From positions 1,055,501-1,119,500 of the forward strand of contig NZ_JACHIV010000001.1 in the NCBI RefSeq assembly GCF_014203325.1: DNA of 64,000 bases. Reading direction: 5' to 3'. Made by a program: the position numbers and the translations under genes. The notes under the pieces were generated by a model, which saw only the letters and a list, made by a program, of their open reading frames with translations, was not told the DNA's origin and made no database searches. The stretch comes from Saccharopolyspora gloriosae (GTDB lineage: Bacteria > Actinomycetota > Actinomycetes > Mycobacteriales > Pseudonocardiaceae). This document shows, one piece after another, positions 44,640 to 52,971 of the stretch. Position 1 is the stretch's first letter. Every line of letters starts with the position of its first letter.

Positions 44640-44997
44640 GCAAGTGCAGGAATCCGCGGCCCCGCAGGAACTGGACCCGGAGGACGCCAAGATCGTGACG
44701 CTGGCCCGGTCGGCCCGCGCGCGCATCGGCGCCGCCGAAGGAGCCGCCGTGCGCGACACCGACGGCCGGACCTACGCGGGCTGCACGGTGGAACTGGCCT
44801 CGCTGCGGCTGACCGCGCTGCAGGTGGCGGTGGCCACCGCGGTCGCCAGCGGTGCCGAAGGGCTGGAGGCCGCCGCGGTGGTCACCGACGCGCCGGAGGT
44901 CTCCGCCGACTCCGCCGCCGCCGTGCGCGATCTCGCCCCGTCCGCTCCGGTGCTGCGCGCCGACGCGAGCGGTGCGGTCGCCGGAGTGCTGCGCTGA
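44632..44997 (+). CDS. Degenerate cytidine-deaminase-like protein (Rv2365c type)
   Basis: 121 aa. The segment AVRDTDGRTYAGCTVELASLRLTALQVAVATAVASG follows the cytidine deaminase pattern in outline, but the zinc motif (HAE or CAE) is replaced by LTALQVA and the PCxxC pair is absent. Catalysis is therefore unlikely; it is probably a pseudo-enzyme with a structural or regulatory role. Such a gene sits between the CorC-type gene and era in mycobacteria too. GTG 44632 overlaps the preceding gene by eight bases. Confidence 0.8.
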
Positions 44998-45044
44998 GCA
45001 GGGCCGGTTCGTCCGCGGGCGTGCCCGGCGGTGACAATGGGCGG

Positions 45045-45968
45045 GTGAGCAGCACTTCAGACGCAGGTTCCGCCGATGAGCACCGTTCCGGGTTCGCCTG
45101 CTTCGTCGGCCGCCCCAACGCGGGCAAATCCACGCTGACCAACAGCCTCGTCGGCTCGAAGGTGGCGATCACCTCCAGCAAGCCGCAGACCACCCGGCAC
45201 GCGATCCGGGGCATCGTGCACCGGCCCGACGCGCAGCTGATCATCGTGGACACGCCGGGACTGCACCGGCCGCGCACGCTGCTCGGGCAGCGGCTCAACG
45301 ACCTGGTCTACGAGACCTGGTCCGAAGTGGACGTCGTCGGTTTCTGCGTGCCCGCGGACCAGAAGGTCGGCCCCGGCGACAAGTTCATCGCCGAGCAGCT
45401 CGCCAAGGTCGCCCGCCGCACCCCGGTGCTCGGCGTGATCACCAAGACCGACCTGGCCACCAAGCAGCAGGTCGCCGAGCAGCTGCTCGCGCTGCAGCAG
45501 CTGATGGAATTCGCTGACCTGGTACCGGTTTCCGCGGTCGACTCCTACCAGATGGACACCCTGGGCGACCTGCTCGTGGGGCACCTGCCGGAGGGCCCGC
45601 AGCTGTACCCGGACGGCGAGCTCACCGATGAGCCGGAGGAGACGCTGATCGCGGAGATGATCCGCGAAGCCGCCCTGGAAGGCGTCCGCGACGAACTCCC
45701 GCACTCGCTCGCGGTGAGCATCGAGGAGATGAACCAGCGCGAAGGCCGCGACGACCTGGTCGACGTGCACGCGATCGTCTACGTGGAACGGCAGAGCCAG
45801 AAGTCGATCGTGATCGGCCGCAAGGGCGAGCGGTTGCGCGAGGTCGGTTCGCAGGCGCGCCAGCACATCCAGCGGCTGCTGGGCAGCAAGATCTACCTGG
45901 ACCTGCACGTCAAGGTGGCCAAGGACTGGCAGCGCGACCCGCGACAACTGCGCAAGCTGGGGTTCTGA
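45045..45968 (+). CDS. era: GTPase Era, 16S rRNA-binding ribosome assembly factor
   Basis: 307 aa. G1 GRPNAGKSTL, G3 DTPGLHRPRT and G4 TKTD are clear, followed by the C-terminal KH domain (SIVIGRKGERLREVGSQAR). Essential in most bacteria; binds the 16S 3' end and helps mature the 30S subunit. GTG 45045 gives a compact N-terminus; an in-frame GTG at 45021 would add eight residues. Neighbours phoH-ybeY-CorC-CDA-like form the usual ribosome maturation neighbourhood. Confidence 0.96.
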   Translation: MSSTSDAGSADEHRSGFACFVGRPNAGKSTLTNSLVGSKVAITSSKPQTTRHAIRGIVHRPDAQLIIVDTPGLHRPRTLLGQRLNDLVYETWSEVDVVGFCVPADQKVGPGDKFIAEQLAKVARRTPVLGVITKTDLATKQQVAEQLLALQQLMEFADLVPVSAVDSYQMDTLGDLLVGHLPEGPQLYPDGELTDEPEETLIAEMIREAALEGVRDELPHSLAVSIEEMNQREGRDDLVDVHAIVYVERQSQKSIVIGRKGERLREVGSQARQHIQRLLGSKIYLDLHVKVAKDWQRDPRQLRKLGF

Positions 45969-46097
45969 TCACAAGTTCGCCGCGGATTTTCCGGAAACGC
46001 CCTCGGCGAACGTTCCACTCGATTACTTTCCTGCTCAGGTCGACGCGCCAGCCGCGCGACCGACATGACTTTCTGGGAATCGATCTAAGGAACCACC

Positions 46098-46562
46098 GTG
46101 ACGAATCCGTACGGCGGCCCGCCCTCGGGGCCGAACCCGCAGCAGCCCCACGGCCAGCAGCCCTATGGTCAGCAGCCCTACGGACAGCCGGGCGGGCAGT
46201 ACCCGCAGTCCGGTCCGCAGCCGGCTCAGCCCTACGGGCAGGCGCCGTACGGTCAGCAGCAGCCCTACGGGCAGCCCGGTTATGGCGCGGGCGGCCCGCC
46301 GAACAACAACATCGGCTGGGGCATCGGCTCCATCTTCCTGTGCTGGCCGTTCGCGATCCCGTCGCTGATCAAGGCCACCTCGGTCCAGCAGCTGTGGCAG
46401 TCGGGGCAGGCCCAGCAGGCGCAGGAAGCCGCCGACGAGGCGAAGAAGTGGGGCAAGATCGGCATCATCGCCGGTGCCAGCCTGTGGGCCGCGCTGATCC
46501 TGTTCTACATCATCATTTTCGTCGTGATCATCGGTGCCGGGGCCAGCTCGTCCAGCTACTGA
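46098..46562 (+). CDS. CD225/dispanin-like membrane protein, Gln/Pro/Tyr-rich N-terminus
   Basis: 154 aa. The first about 65 residues are YGQQPYGQ-type repeats. The remaining part has NNNIGWGIGSIFLCWPFAIPSLIKAT, a re-entrant or helical hydrophobic segment, AQEAADEAKKWGKIGIIAG and a final membrane helix (LWAALILFYIIIFVVIIGAG). This two-helix arrangement with a conserved KKWGKIG link is the CD225/dispanin-like pattern of actinobacterial proteins. It is a tandem paralogue of the next gene, separated by a terminator hairpin. Function unknown. GTG 46098 follows AAGGAACC. Confidence 0.8.
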   Translation: MTNPYGGPPSGPNPQQPHGQQPYGQQPYGQPGGQYPQSGPQPAQPYGQAPYGQQQPYGQPGYGAGGPPNNNIGWGIGSIFLCWPFAIPSLIKATSVQQLWQSGQAQQAQEAADEAKKWGKIGIIAGASLWAALILFYIIIFVVIIGAGASSSSY

Positions 46563-46569
46563 GGTCGTA

Positions 46570-46602
46570 CGGCCTGCCGTCCTCGGACGGCAGGCCGTTG
46601 TT
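46570..46602 (+). terminator. Terminator between the two CD225-like genes
   Basis: CGGCCTGCCGTC (46570-46581) and GACGGCAGGCCG (46586-46597) form a perfect 12-bp stem with a CTCG tetraloop, followed by TTGTT. It lies eight bases after the first gene and 28 before the second, so it probably reduces read-through. Confidence 0.75.
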
Positions 46603-46629
46603 CCTGCTCCACCCCGTGAAAGGACCGCT

Positions 46630-47106
46630 GTGACCAACCCCGACCCCGGAGCCTCGGGCCCGATCGGTGATCCCGGGCAGACCGGGCAGCCCGGGGCCGA
46701 TCCTTACGGTTCCTACCCGTCGCAATCCGATCCGGCGCAGGCGGCCCAGTTCCAACCGGTGCCGTACCAGCCGGCGGTCTACGGCCAGCCGAATCCCGCT
46801 TCGCTGCAAGCGCAGGCCGGGCTGGCACCCGGCGTGCCGATCAACAACAACCTCGGCTGGGCGATCGGCGCGATCATCGCCTGCTGGCCGTTCGGCATCC
46901 CCGCGCTGATCAAAGCGCTGAACGTGAACACCCAGTGGATGCAGGGCCGCCCCGACCTCGCGCAGCAGAGCGCGGACGAGGCGAAGAAGTGGGGCAAGAT
47001 CGGCGTGTTCGTCGCGGCCGGATTCCTCGGCCTCTACGTCCTGTCCTTCATCGGGTACTTCATCTTCCTGTTCGCCGTCCTGGGCGTGGGACTCGCCGGA
47101 TCATGA
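46630..47106 (+). CDS. CD225/dispanin-like membrane protein, paralogue
   Basis: 158 aa. A Pro/Gly/Ser-rich N-terminus leads to NNNLGWAIGAIIACWPFGIPALIKALN, SADEAKKWGKIGVFVAAG and a terminal helix (LYVLSFIGYFIFLFAVLGVGLAG). It shares the NNN-GW-IG-I---CWPF-IP-LIKA and DEAKKWGKIG blocks with the preceding protein, so it arose by tandem duplication. GTG 46630 follows GAAAGGACC. The stop overlaps the next start (ATGA). Confidence 0.8.
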   Translation: MTNPDPGASGPIGDPGQTGQPGADPYGSYPSQSDPAQAAQFQPVPYQPAVYGQPNPASLQAQAGLAPGVPINNNLGWAIGAIIACWPFGIPALIKALNVNTQWMQGRPDLAQQSADEAKKWGKIGVFVAAGFLGLYVLSFIGYFIFLFAVLGVGLAGS

Positions 47107-47522
47107 TCAGCGCGCGGGGGCGGGCGATGGTGCTGCCCGCCGCCACCGTGCTCATCGGTGGCGCGGGCCTCGCAGCCGTGTGGTTCGCCGATCCGACCTC
47201 GGACGCGGGGTTCCCGCTGCCGCCGTGCCCGGTCAAGTGGCTGTTCGGACTCGACTGCCCCGGCTGCGGCTGCGCCCGCATGATCTACAGCCTGCTGCAC
47301 GCCGACCTGCTGCCCGCGTTGCAGTACAACGCGCTCGCGCTGCTGTTCATCCCGTTCTTCGCGTGGTCCTGGACCGGCTGGGCCCTCGGCAGGTGGCGGG
47401 GCCGCGAAGTCAGGACCTGGGAGAACTGGCGGTGGTCGCCGTTGGCGGCCCTCGTCCTGCTCGGGATCTGGTCCGTCGTGCGCAACCTCCCGTTCGCGCC
47501 GTTCACGTCGCTGTACGTCTGA
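47103..47522 (+). CDS. DUF2752 membrane protein
   Basis: 139 aa with about three membrane helices (AMVLPAATVLIGGAGLAAVWF, YNALALLFIPFFAWSWTGWAL, WSPLAALVLLGIWSVV). The family signature CPVKWLFGLDCPGCGCARMIYSLLHAD is present (cysteines and the GxxCPGCG core). Function is unknown; the cysteine pattern may bind a metal or form disulfides. ATG 47103 overlaps the preceding gene, so it shares an operon with the CD225-like protein. Confidence 0.85.
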   Translation: MISARGRAMVLPAATVLIGGAGLAAVWFADPTSDAGFPLPPCPVKWLFGLDCPGCGCARMIYSLLHADLLPALQYNALALLFIPFFAWSWTGWALGRWRGREVRTWENWRWSPLAALVLLGIWSVVRNLPFAPFTSLYV

Positions 47523-47625
47523 CGCACCGAGCCCGGCCGCGGTCGGACGTCGGTGAACACCCTGCGTTCGCAGGAAGCGACTCACCCGGAGCAGTCGGGT
47601 AGCCCGGTAGTGGGACGATGGCGGG

Positions 47626-48447
47626 GTGAGCCTCTACCGGGATACCGGCGTCGTGCTTCGGGTGCACAAGCTGGGTGAGGCCGATCGGATCATCACCCTG
47701 CTCACCCGCCGCTACGGGAAGGTGCGCGCCGTCGCCAAGGGCGTGCGCCGCACCACCTCGCGCTTCGGTGCCCGCGTCGAACCGTTCTGCCACGTCGACG
47801 TGCAGCTGCACACCGGGCGCACCCTCGACGTGATCACCCAGGTGCAGACACTGGACGCGTTCGGCGTGCACATCGTCGACGACTACCAGCGCTACACCGC
47901 GGGCTGCGCCGTGCTGGAGACCGTCGACCGCCTCGCCGCCGAAGAAGGCGAACCCGTGCTCCGGCTGTACCTGCTGGTCACCGGCGCGCTGCGGGCGCTG
48001 TCCGGCCGGGAGCGGGATCCGTCGCTGGTGCTCGACGCGTTCCTGCTGCGGGCGATGTACTACGCGGGCTGGGCGCCCGCGCTCAGCGAGTGCGCCCGCT
48101 GCGGCAGCGCCGGGCCGCACGCCGCGTTCAACGTGCAGGGCGGCGGCACGATGTGCGTCGACTGCAGGCCCACCGGCTCCGCCCGCCCCGCGGTGCAGAC
48201 GCTGCCGCTGCTGGAAGCGCTGCTGCACGGCGACTGGGACGGCGCCGAGCAGAGCACCGAGGCGGTGCGCCGCGAGGGCAGCGGACTCGTCGCCGCGCAC
48301 CTGCAGTGGCACATGGAGCGGCAGCTGCGCTCGTTGCCGCTGGTGGAACGCCAGGAGCACCGCCCGGCCGTGCCCGAGATCATCCGGGAGCGCGCGGCGG
48401 TCGTCGACACCGCGACCGCGGAGTCGGCGGACGGAGCCACCGGTTGA
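47626..48447 (+). CDS. recO: DNA repair protein RecO
   Basis: 273 aa recombination mediator that loads RecA with RecR (RecFOR pathway). The N-terminal OB-fold reads LYRDTGVVLRVHKLGEADRI, with TRRYGKVRAVAKGVRRTTSRFG, and the zinc-finger region is CARCGSAGPHAAFN...MCVDC. GTG 47626. The stop overlaps the next gene's TTG (TTGA). It lies between era and uppS as in mycobacteria. Confidence 0.95.
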   Translation: MSLYRDTGVVLRVHKLGEADRIITLLTRRYGKVRAVAKGVRRTTSRFGARVEPFCHVDVQLHTGRTLDVITQVQTLDAFGVHIVDDYQRYTAGCAVLETVDRLAAEEGEPVLRLYLLVTGALRALSGRERDPSLVLDAFLLRAMYYAGWAPALSECARCGSAGPHAAFNVQGGGTMCVDCRPTGSARPAVQTLPLLEALLHGDWDGAEQSTEAVRREGSGLVAAHLQWHMERQLRSLPLVERQEHRPAVPEIIRERAAVVDTATAESADGATG

Positions 48448-49049
48448 TCGTGCGCAGCTGGCGTCCGCGCGACGCCGAGGCGGTGCACCGGATCTGCGTG
48501 GCCACCGGCGACGGCGGTGAACCCGTGCACCACATCCTGCGCGACCCGGACCTGGTCGCCTACGTCTTCGCCGACCCGTACCTGTTGCTGCACCCCGAAC
48601 TGGCCTTCGTCGTCGAAGGCCGCGGCGCGGTGCTCGGGTACGTCGTCGCGGCGCTGCACACCGAGGAGTTCTACGCCCGCTGGCAGCTGGAATGGGCGCC
48701 GCGCTTCGCCGCCAGCCACCCGTCGGCGCGCGTCGTCGACGGCCGCAACGGCGACAGCCAGCTGCGGGCGTTCCTGCACCGCCCGCGGCTCATGCTGCCC
48801 GCGAACCTCGACCGCTACCCCTCGCACCTGCACATCAACCTGGTCGCGAGCGCCCGCGGGCAGGGGATGGGAAAGCGGTTGCTGCACGCGGTGTTCCAGC
48901 AGCTCGCCAACGCGGGCTCACCGGGCGTGCAGCTCGGCGTGAATCCGGGGAACACCAGGGCACAGGCGCTCTACCAGCGAACCGGGATGGTCCGGCTGCC
49001 GTCGGACACCCGGCTCGAAGTCCGCTACGGGACACCACTGAACGGGTGA
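48444..49049 (+). CDS. GNAT-family N-acetyltransferase
   Basis: 201 aa. The acetyl-CoA site reads INLVASARGQGMGKRLLHAVF (R-x-x-G-x-G/A type) followed by VNPGNTRAQALYQRTGM. The N-terminal IVRSWRPRDAEAVHRICVATGD and the EFYARWQLEWAPRFAA insert resemble the GNAT proteins related to the C-terminal domain of protein O-GlcNAcase. Substrate unknown. It is coupled to recO by a TTGA overlap (TTG 48444, alternative GTG 48450). Confidence 0.85.
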   Translation: MIVRSWRPRDAEAVHRICVATGDGGEPVHHILRDPDLVAYVFADPYLLLHPELAFVVEGRGAVLGYVVAALHTEEFYARWQLEWAPRFAASHPSARVVDGRNGDSQLRAFLHRPRLMLPANLDRYPSHLHINLVASARGQGMGKRLLHAVFQQLANAGSPGVQLGVNPGNTRAQALYQRTGMVRLPSDTRLEVRYGTPLNG

Positions 49050-49103
49050 CATGCGGGTCCGGGAGAATGGACGACCGGCCGCGAACGAAGGAGAAGGCAC
49101 ACC

Positions 49104-49949
49104 ATGCTGCGACGCCGTGGACGCGGGAGCGACGACCCGAGCGTGAAGGCGCCCGCGCCGCACGCCGAGGGAGCCACGCCGCCGGATCTGCCGGCCGAAC
49201 TGGTCCCGAAGCACGTGGCCATCGTGATGGACGGCAACGGGCGCTGGGCCAACGAGCGCGGCCTGCCCAGGGTCGAAGGCCACAAGCGCGGTGAGCAGGT
49301 GGTGCTCGAACTCGCCAGGGGCGCCATCGAGATCGGCGTGAAGTGGCTGTCGCTGTACGCCTTCTCCACCGAGAACTGGAAGCGCAGCCCGGACGAGGTG
49401 AAATTCCTCATGGGCTTCAACCGGGACGTCATCGCGCGGCGCGTCGACGAGCTCGACGAGCTCGGCGTGCGCGTGCGCTGGGCGGGCCGCAAACCGCGGC
49501 TGTGGCGCAGCGTGGTGAACACGTTGCAGGCGGCCGAGGAGCGCACCAGTCGCAACGAAGTCATGAACCTGACCATGTGCGTGAACTATGGTGGCCGGGC
49601 CGAGGTGGGAGACGCCGCGCGGGAAATCGCCCGGCTCGCCGCCGCAGGCAAGATCAATCCAGAGAAGGTGGACGAGCGGACCGTGGCCCGGCATCTCTAC
49701 CAATCGGAGATGCCCGACGTCGACCTGTTCATCCGGCCGTCCGGGGAGCAACGCACCTCCAACTTCCTGCTCTGGCAGTCCGCATACGCCGAGTTGGTGT
49801 TCCAAGACACCCTGTTCCCCGACGTGGATCGTCGTCACCTGTGGCGCGCGTGCGAGCAGTACGCACGCCGGGATCGGCGCTTCGGCGGCGCCGTCGATCG
49901 TGCCGCGCAGGACGAGAGCACCACCGAAACCGCCCAGGAGGGCATCTGA
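49104..49949 (+). CDS. uppS: Isoprenyl transferase (cis-prenyl, UppS/decaprenyl diphosphate synthase type)
   Basis: 281 aa. Family motifs are [19 protein letters not shown] (catalytic Asp), [38 protein letters not shown] and a C-terminal RRFGG. Elongates allylic diphosphates with isopentenyl diphosphate in cis, making the lipid carrier (undecaprenyl or decaprenyl phosphate) for peptidoglycan. Orthologue of M. tuberculosis Rv2361c by position next to recO and the zur-smtB region. ATG 49104 follows AAGGAGAAGG. A basic N-terminal extension of about 35 residues precedes the core. Confidence 0.95.
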   Translation: MLRRRGRGSDDPSVKAPAPHAEGATPPDLPAELVPKHVAIVMDGNGRWANERGLPRVEGHKRGEQVVLELARGAIEIGVKWLSLYAFSTENWKRSPDEVKFLMGFNRDVIARRVDELDELGVRVRWAGRKPRLWRSVVNTLQAAEERTSRNEVMNLTMCVNYGGRAEVGDAAREIARLAAAGKINPEKVDERTVARHLYQSEMPDVDLFIRPSGEQRTSNFLLWQSAYAELVFQDTLFPDVDRRHLWRACEQYARRDRRFGGAVDRAAQDESTTETAQEGI

Positions 49950-50383
49950 TGACCCAGGAGGCCGCAACGACCGCGGAGCTTTTGACCGCGGCGAAAGAGG
50001 CGCTGGAGACCTATCACGAGGTGAACGTCGACGACGATGGCGCGTTGACCTTGCGGCACGGTGACGTGCCGTGCGCGGTGCAGGCGATGCAGCTCGCCGA
50101 AGGGCTCACCGTGCTCAGCTTGACCTGCGTCGTGGCGTGGGACCTGCCGTTGGACGACAAGCTCGCGCAGTCCACCGCGGAGCGGGCCGGGCAGGGCCTG
50201 TTCGGCACGCTCGGCGTGGTGCGCACCGAACGCGGCATGGACGTGACCTTGCGCTACGCGTTCCCGGCCGAGGGCATGGAGCCGCAGCCGCTGGGCACGT
50301 TGCTGATGCTGGTGGTGTCCACCGCATCGCAGCTGCGCGGGGAACTGCTGGCCGAAGTGGAAGAGGACACTCCGGTCGACTGA
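49949..50383 (+). CDS. Conserved hypothetical protein downstream of uppS
   Basis: 144 aa. Features seen are an early helix (ELLTAAKEALETYHEV), a beta-rich region (LTLRHGDVPCAVQAMQLAEGLTVLSLTCVVAWDLP) and a late LRYAFPAEGMEPQPLGTLLMLVVSTASQLRGEL. The shape resembles YbjN/T3SS-chaperone-like proteins, but I do not recognise a certain family. TGATG overlap with uppS implies coupled translation. A terminator follows at 50400. Confidence 0.75.
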   Translation: MTQEAATTAELLTAAKEALETYHEVNVDDDGALTLRHGDVPCAVQAMQLAEGLTVLSLTCVVAWDLPLDDKLAQSTAERAGQGLFGTLGVVRTERGMDVTLRYAFPAEGMEPQPLGTLLMLVVSTASQLRGELLAEVEEDTPVD

Positions 50384-50399
50384 TCGACAGGGGCGACGG

Positions 50400-50429
50400 G
50401 CCTTCTCCGGATTCCGGGGGAGGCTTTTT
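50400..50429 (+). terminator. Rho-independent terminator of the recO-uppS unit
   Basis: GCCTTCTCCGG (50400-50410) pairs with CCGGGGGAGGC (50414-50424), 11 bp including two G-T pairs and a 3-nt ATT loop, followed by five T residues. Confidence 0.8.
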
Positions 50430-50647
50430 GCCTTCTCAGGGCAGGTTTCTTCGACGGTCTCCCGTCCTGGCGGACACGCGTCGGCGTGTCGGATCAGCGG
50501 GGTTCGAGATCGCCGGATACGGGCGGGGTGCGGGAACTCCGGGTGAACGCGTCGCCGACGTGATCACGGGACGTGCCGAGCCGCTGGGCGGAACGGGCGA
50601 CCGGTCCTCGGACGGATGGTGCGCGGCGGTTCGGAGACCGGGGTAGC

Positions 50648-50662
50648 TGCGAACGATTGTCA
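50648..50662 (+). promoter_or_regulatory. Candidate Zur box
   Basis: TGCGAACGATTGTCA fits the dyad TG-NN-AA-NNN-TT-NN-CA of Fur/Zur boxes (actinobacterial Zur sites are close to TGAAAATNATTTTCA). It ends 15 bases before the permease ATG at 50678. A zur gene lies 2 kb downstream. Assignment is inferred from motif plus context. Confidence 0.5.
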
Positions 50663-50677
50663 GTTGCTGCTGGCACG

Positions 50678-51703
50678 ATGAGGCCCGTGACCACGACCTT
50701 GCGCCGCTCCGGCCGTGATCCGGTGCGGCGCCGCCGGGTCACCTCGATGGAAGTGCTGTGCGCGCTGCTACTGGCGGCGCTGCTGTTCCAAGCGCCGATC
50801 AGCGCCCTGCTGGACGCGCCGGGCCTGCGCACCGGGTCGACGGTGTTCGTCGCGGTGTGCGTGCAGGCGCTGCCGTTCCTGGTCCTCGGCGTGCTGATCA
50901 GCGGTGCCATCGCGGCGTTCGTGCCCCCGAGCGCGCTGCGGCGGTTGCTGCCCGGCCGCCCCGGAGCCGCGGTGCCCGTCGCCGGTCTCGCCGGAGTGGC
51001 GTTGCCGGGGTGCGAGTGCGCCTCGGTACCGGTGGCCCGCCGCTTGATGCAGCAGGGCGTGGCGCCCGCTGCGGCGCTGGCGTTCCTGCTGGCCGCGCCC
51101 GCCGTCAACCCGATCGTGCTGGTCTCGACCGCGGTGGCGTTCCCCGGTGACCCGCTGATGGTGCTCGCCCGGTTCCTCGGCTCGTTGCTGACCGCCTGCG
51201 CCATGGGCTGGTTGTGGCTGCGCGTCGGCAAGGCCGACTGGATCGCGGAGCGCGCGCTGCGGCGCGTCGAGCAGCGCTCCGCGCCGGGCGCGGGCCGCTG
51301 GGCGCTGTTCACCGAGACCGCCCGGCACGACCTGGTCGAAGCCGGCGGGTTCCTCGTCCTGGGCGGGCTCACCTCGGCGGTGTTCAACGTCCTGGTGCCC
51401 GCGGAGTGGATGAGCTCGCTCGGCGGTCAGCTGGTGCTCGGGGTGCTGGTGATGGCGGTGCTCGCGGTGGTGCTCGCGCTGTGCAGCGAAGCGGACGCGT
51501 TCGTGGCGGCCTCCATGGCCGGGCTGCCGCTGATCCCGAAGCTGGTGTTCCTGGTGGTCGGGCCCGCCGTGGACCTCAAGCTCATCGCCTTGCAGGCGGG
51601 CACCTTCGGGCGCTCGTTCGCGCTCCGGTTCGCACCGCTGACGTTCATCGTCGCCATCGCCTGCTCGGTGCTGGTCGGCCTGTTGCTGCTGGGAGGCGCG
51701 TGA
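50678..51703 (+). CDS. Permease of the DUF318/UPF0718 family, probable metal-linked transporter
   Basis: 341 aa with about eight membrane segments (LCALLLAALLFQAPISALL, TVFVAVCVQALPFLVLGVLI, MVLARFLGSLLTACAMGWLWL, GGQLVLGVLVMAVLAVVLALC and others). The family blocks GVALPGCECASVPVARRLMQQG and LCSEADAFVAASM carry conserved cysteines. Paired with a TIGR03943-type protein, this set is commonly found near Zur and may move zinc, but the substrate is not proven. ATG 50678 or GTG 50687. A Zur-box-like dyad is just upstream. Confidence 0.82.
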   Translation: MRPVTTTLRRSGRDPVRRRRVTSMEVLCALLLAALLFQAPISALLDAPGLRTGSTVFVAVCVQALPFLVLGVLISGAIAAFVPPSALRRLLPGRPGAAVPVAGLAGVALPGCECASVPVARRLMQQGVAPAAALAFLLAAPAVNPIVLVSTAVAFPGDPLMVLARFLGSLLTACAMGWLWLRVGKADWIAERALRRVEQRSAPGAGRWALFTETARHDLVEAGGFLVLGGLTSAVFNVLVPAEWMSSLGGQLVLGVLVMAVLAVVLALCSEADAFVAASMAGLPLIPKLVFLVVGPAVDLKLIALQAGTFGRSFALRFAPLTFIVAIACSVLVGLLLLGGA

Positions 51704-52482
51704 TGCGGAGAGAAACGCAGAACCTGCTGCTGGTGCTGCTCGGCGGCGCCCTGCTCAAGATCGCGTTCACCGGGACCTACCTGCGCTACGTCAAACCTGC
51801 GCTGTTCCCGTGGCTGGTGGGCGCGGGATCGGTGATGGTGCTGCTGGCCGCCGTCGCCATCGTGCGCGACATCCGGGTGGCGCGGGAGCAGGCGCGCGCG
51901 GAGGACCCGTTCGCGCCACCTCCGTCGACCGGGCACGCCGAGCACGAGCACGGGCACGAGCACCGCACCCGGAGTCCGTGGATGCTGCTGCTGCCGGTGT
52001 TCGCGATCTTCCTGATCGCCCCGCCCGCGCTCGGCGCCGATTCGATCGGCCGCGGCGGCCAGCAGGCCGCCGCCCCGGAACGGCCGGGCGACGACGCGCT
52101 GTTCGACGCGCTGCCACCGGGACCCGCTCCGCTGCTGACGGTCTCCGAGTTCATCACCCGCGTGGTCTGGGACGGCAGCGGTTCGCTGGACCGGCGAGCG
52201 ATCCGGTTGCGAGGTTTCGTGGTGCACCCCGAGGACGATCCGGCGCGCACCCAGCTGGCCCGGATGCGGATCAGCTGCTGCGCGGCGGACGCCGCACCGG
52301 TGCTGATCGACCTCGCGGGCCCCGCCGCCGGAGCGTTGACGGCGACACCGCCGGACACCTGGATCGAGGTGACCGGGACGTTGCGCGCGGGCACCGCGAC
52401 CCCGGCTAACGGCCAGGTGCCGACCTTCGACATCACCGCGGTGCACGGCATCCCGGCACCTGATGATCCCTACGAGTATTAA
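51703..52482 (+). CDS. TIGR03943-family membrane protein with His-rich loop
   Basis: 259 aa. Two N-terminal membrane helices (LLLVLLGGALLKIAF, WLVGAGSVMVLLAAVAIV) are followed by a His-rich segment (HAEHEHGHEHRT), a third helix (WMLLLPVFAIFLIAPPALG), and an extracytoplasmic domain (FITRVVWDGSGSLDRRAIRLRGFV, RISCCAADAAPVLIDL, WIEVTGTL). The His tract is a plausible zinc-binding site. ATG 51703 overlaps the permease stop, so the two act as a unit. Confidence 0.85.
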   Translation: MRRETQNLLLVLLGGALLKIAFTGTYLRYVKPALFPWLVGAGSVMVLLAAVAIVRDIRVAREQARAEDPFAPPPSTGHAEHEHGHEHRTRSPWMLLLPVFAIFLIAPPALGADSIGRGGQQAAAPERPGDDALFDALPPGPAPLLTVSEFITRVVWDGSGSLDRRAIRLRGFVVHPEDDPARTQLARMRISCCAADAAPVLIDLAGPAAGALTATPPDTWIEVTGTLRAGTATPANGQVPTFDITAVHGIPAPDDPYEY

Positions 52483-52548
52483 TCGACGATCATGCTCGCC
52501 GCGGGCGCTCGCGGGAACGCGCGCACCGGCGGCCGGGTCAGGCGGCGC

Positions 52549-52971
52549 TCACTCGGCGGCGGCGCACTCCGGGCAGACGCCGATGATCTCCACCGTGTGC
52601 CCGACGTTGGAGAAGCCGTGCTCGCTGGCGATCCGCTCCGCCCACTGCTCGACCGGCGGATCGGCCACCTCCACGGTCCGTCCGCAGTGCCGGCACACCA
52701 GGTGGTGGTGGTGCTCGGTGGAGCAGCGCCGGTAGATGGCCTCGCCGGATTCGGTGCGCAGCACGTCGATCTCGCCCGCGTCGGCCAGCGTCTGCAGGGT
52801 GCGGTAGACGGTGGTCAGGCCGATGCCCTCGCCGCGGCGGCGCAGCTGCTCGTGCAGGTCCTGCGCCGATCGGAAGTCGTCGACCTCGCTGAGCAGGCGG
52901 GACACCGCCGCCCGTTGCTTGGTCGCCCGCAGCCCTGGCACGCCGGCCGCGGAACGCTCACCGGTGGTCAC
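52549..52971 (-). CDS. zur: Zinc uptake regulator (Fur family)
   Basis: 140 aa Fur-family metalloregulator. The DNA-binding helix region is RSAQDLHEQLRRRGEGIGLTTVYRTLQTL split as RSAQDLHEQLRRRG and IGLTTVYRTLQTLAD; HHHHLVCRHCG and GVCPECAAAE give the two CxxC pairs of the structural zinc site (C93/C96, C133/C136). Orthologue of M. tuberculosis FurB/Zur, likewise adjacent to smtB. It represses zinc uptake genes when zinc is ample. GTG 52971 overlaps the smtB stop. Convergent with the permease pair. Confidence 0.95.
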   Translation of the reverse strand: MTTGERSAAGVPGLRATKQRAAVSRLLSEVDDFRSAQDLHEQLRRRGEGIGLTTVYRTLQTLADAGEIDVLRTESGEAIYRRCSTEHHHHLVCRHCGRTVEVADPPVEQWAERIASEHGFSNVGHTVEIIGVCPECAAAE

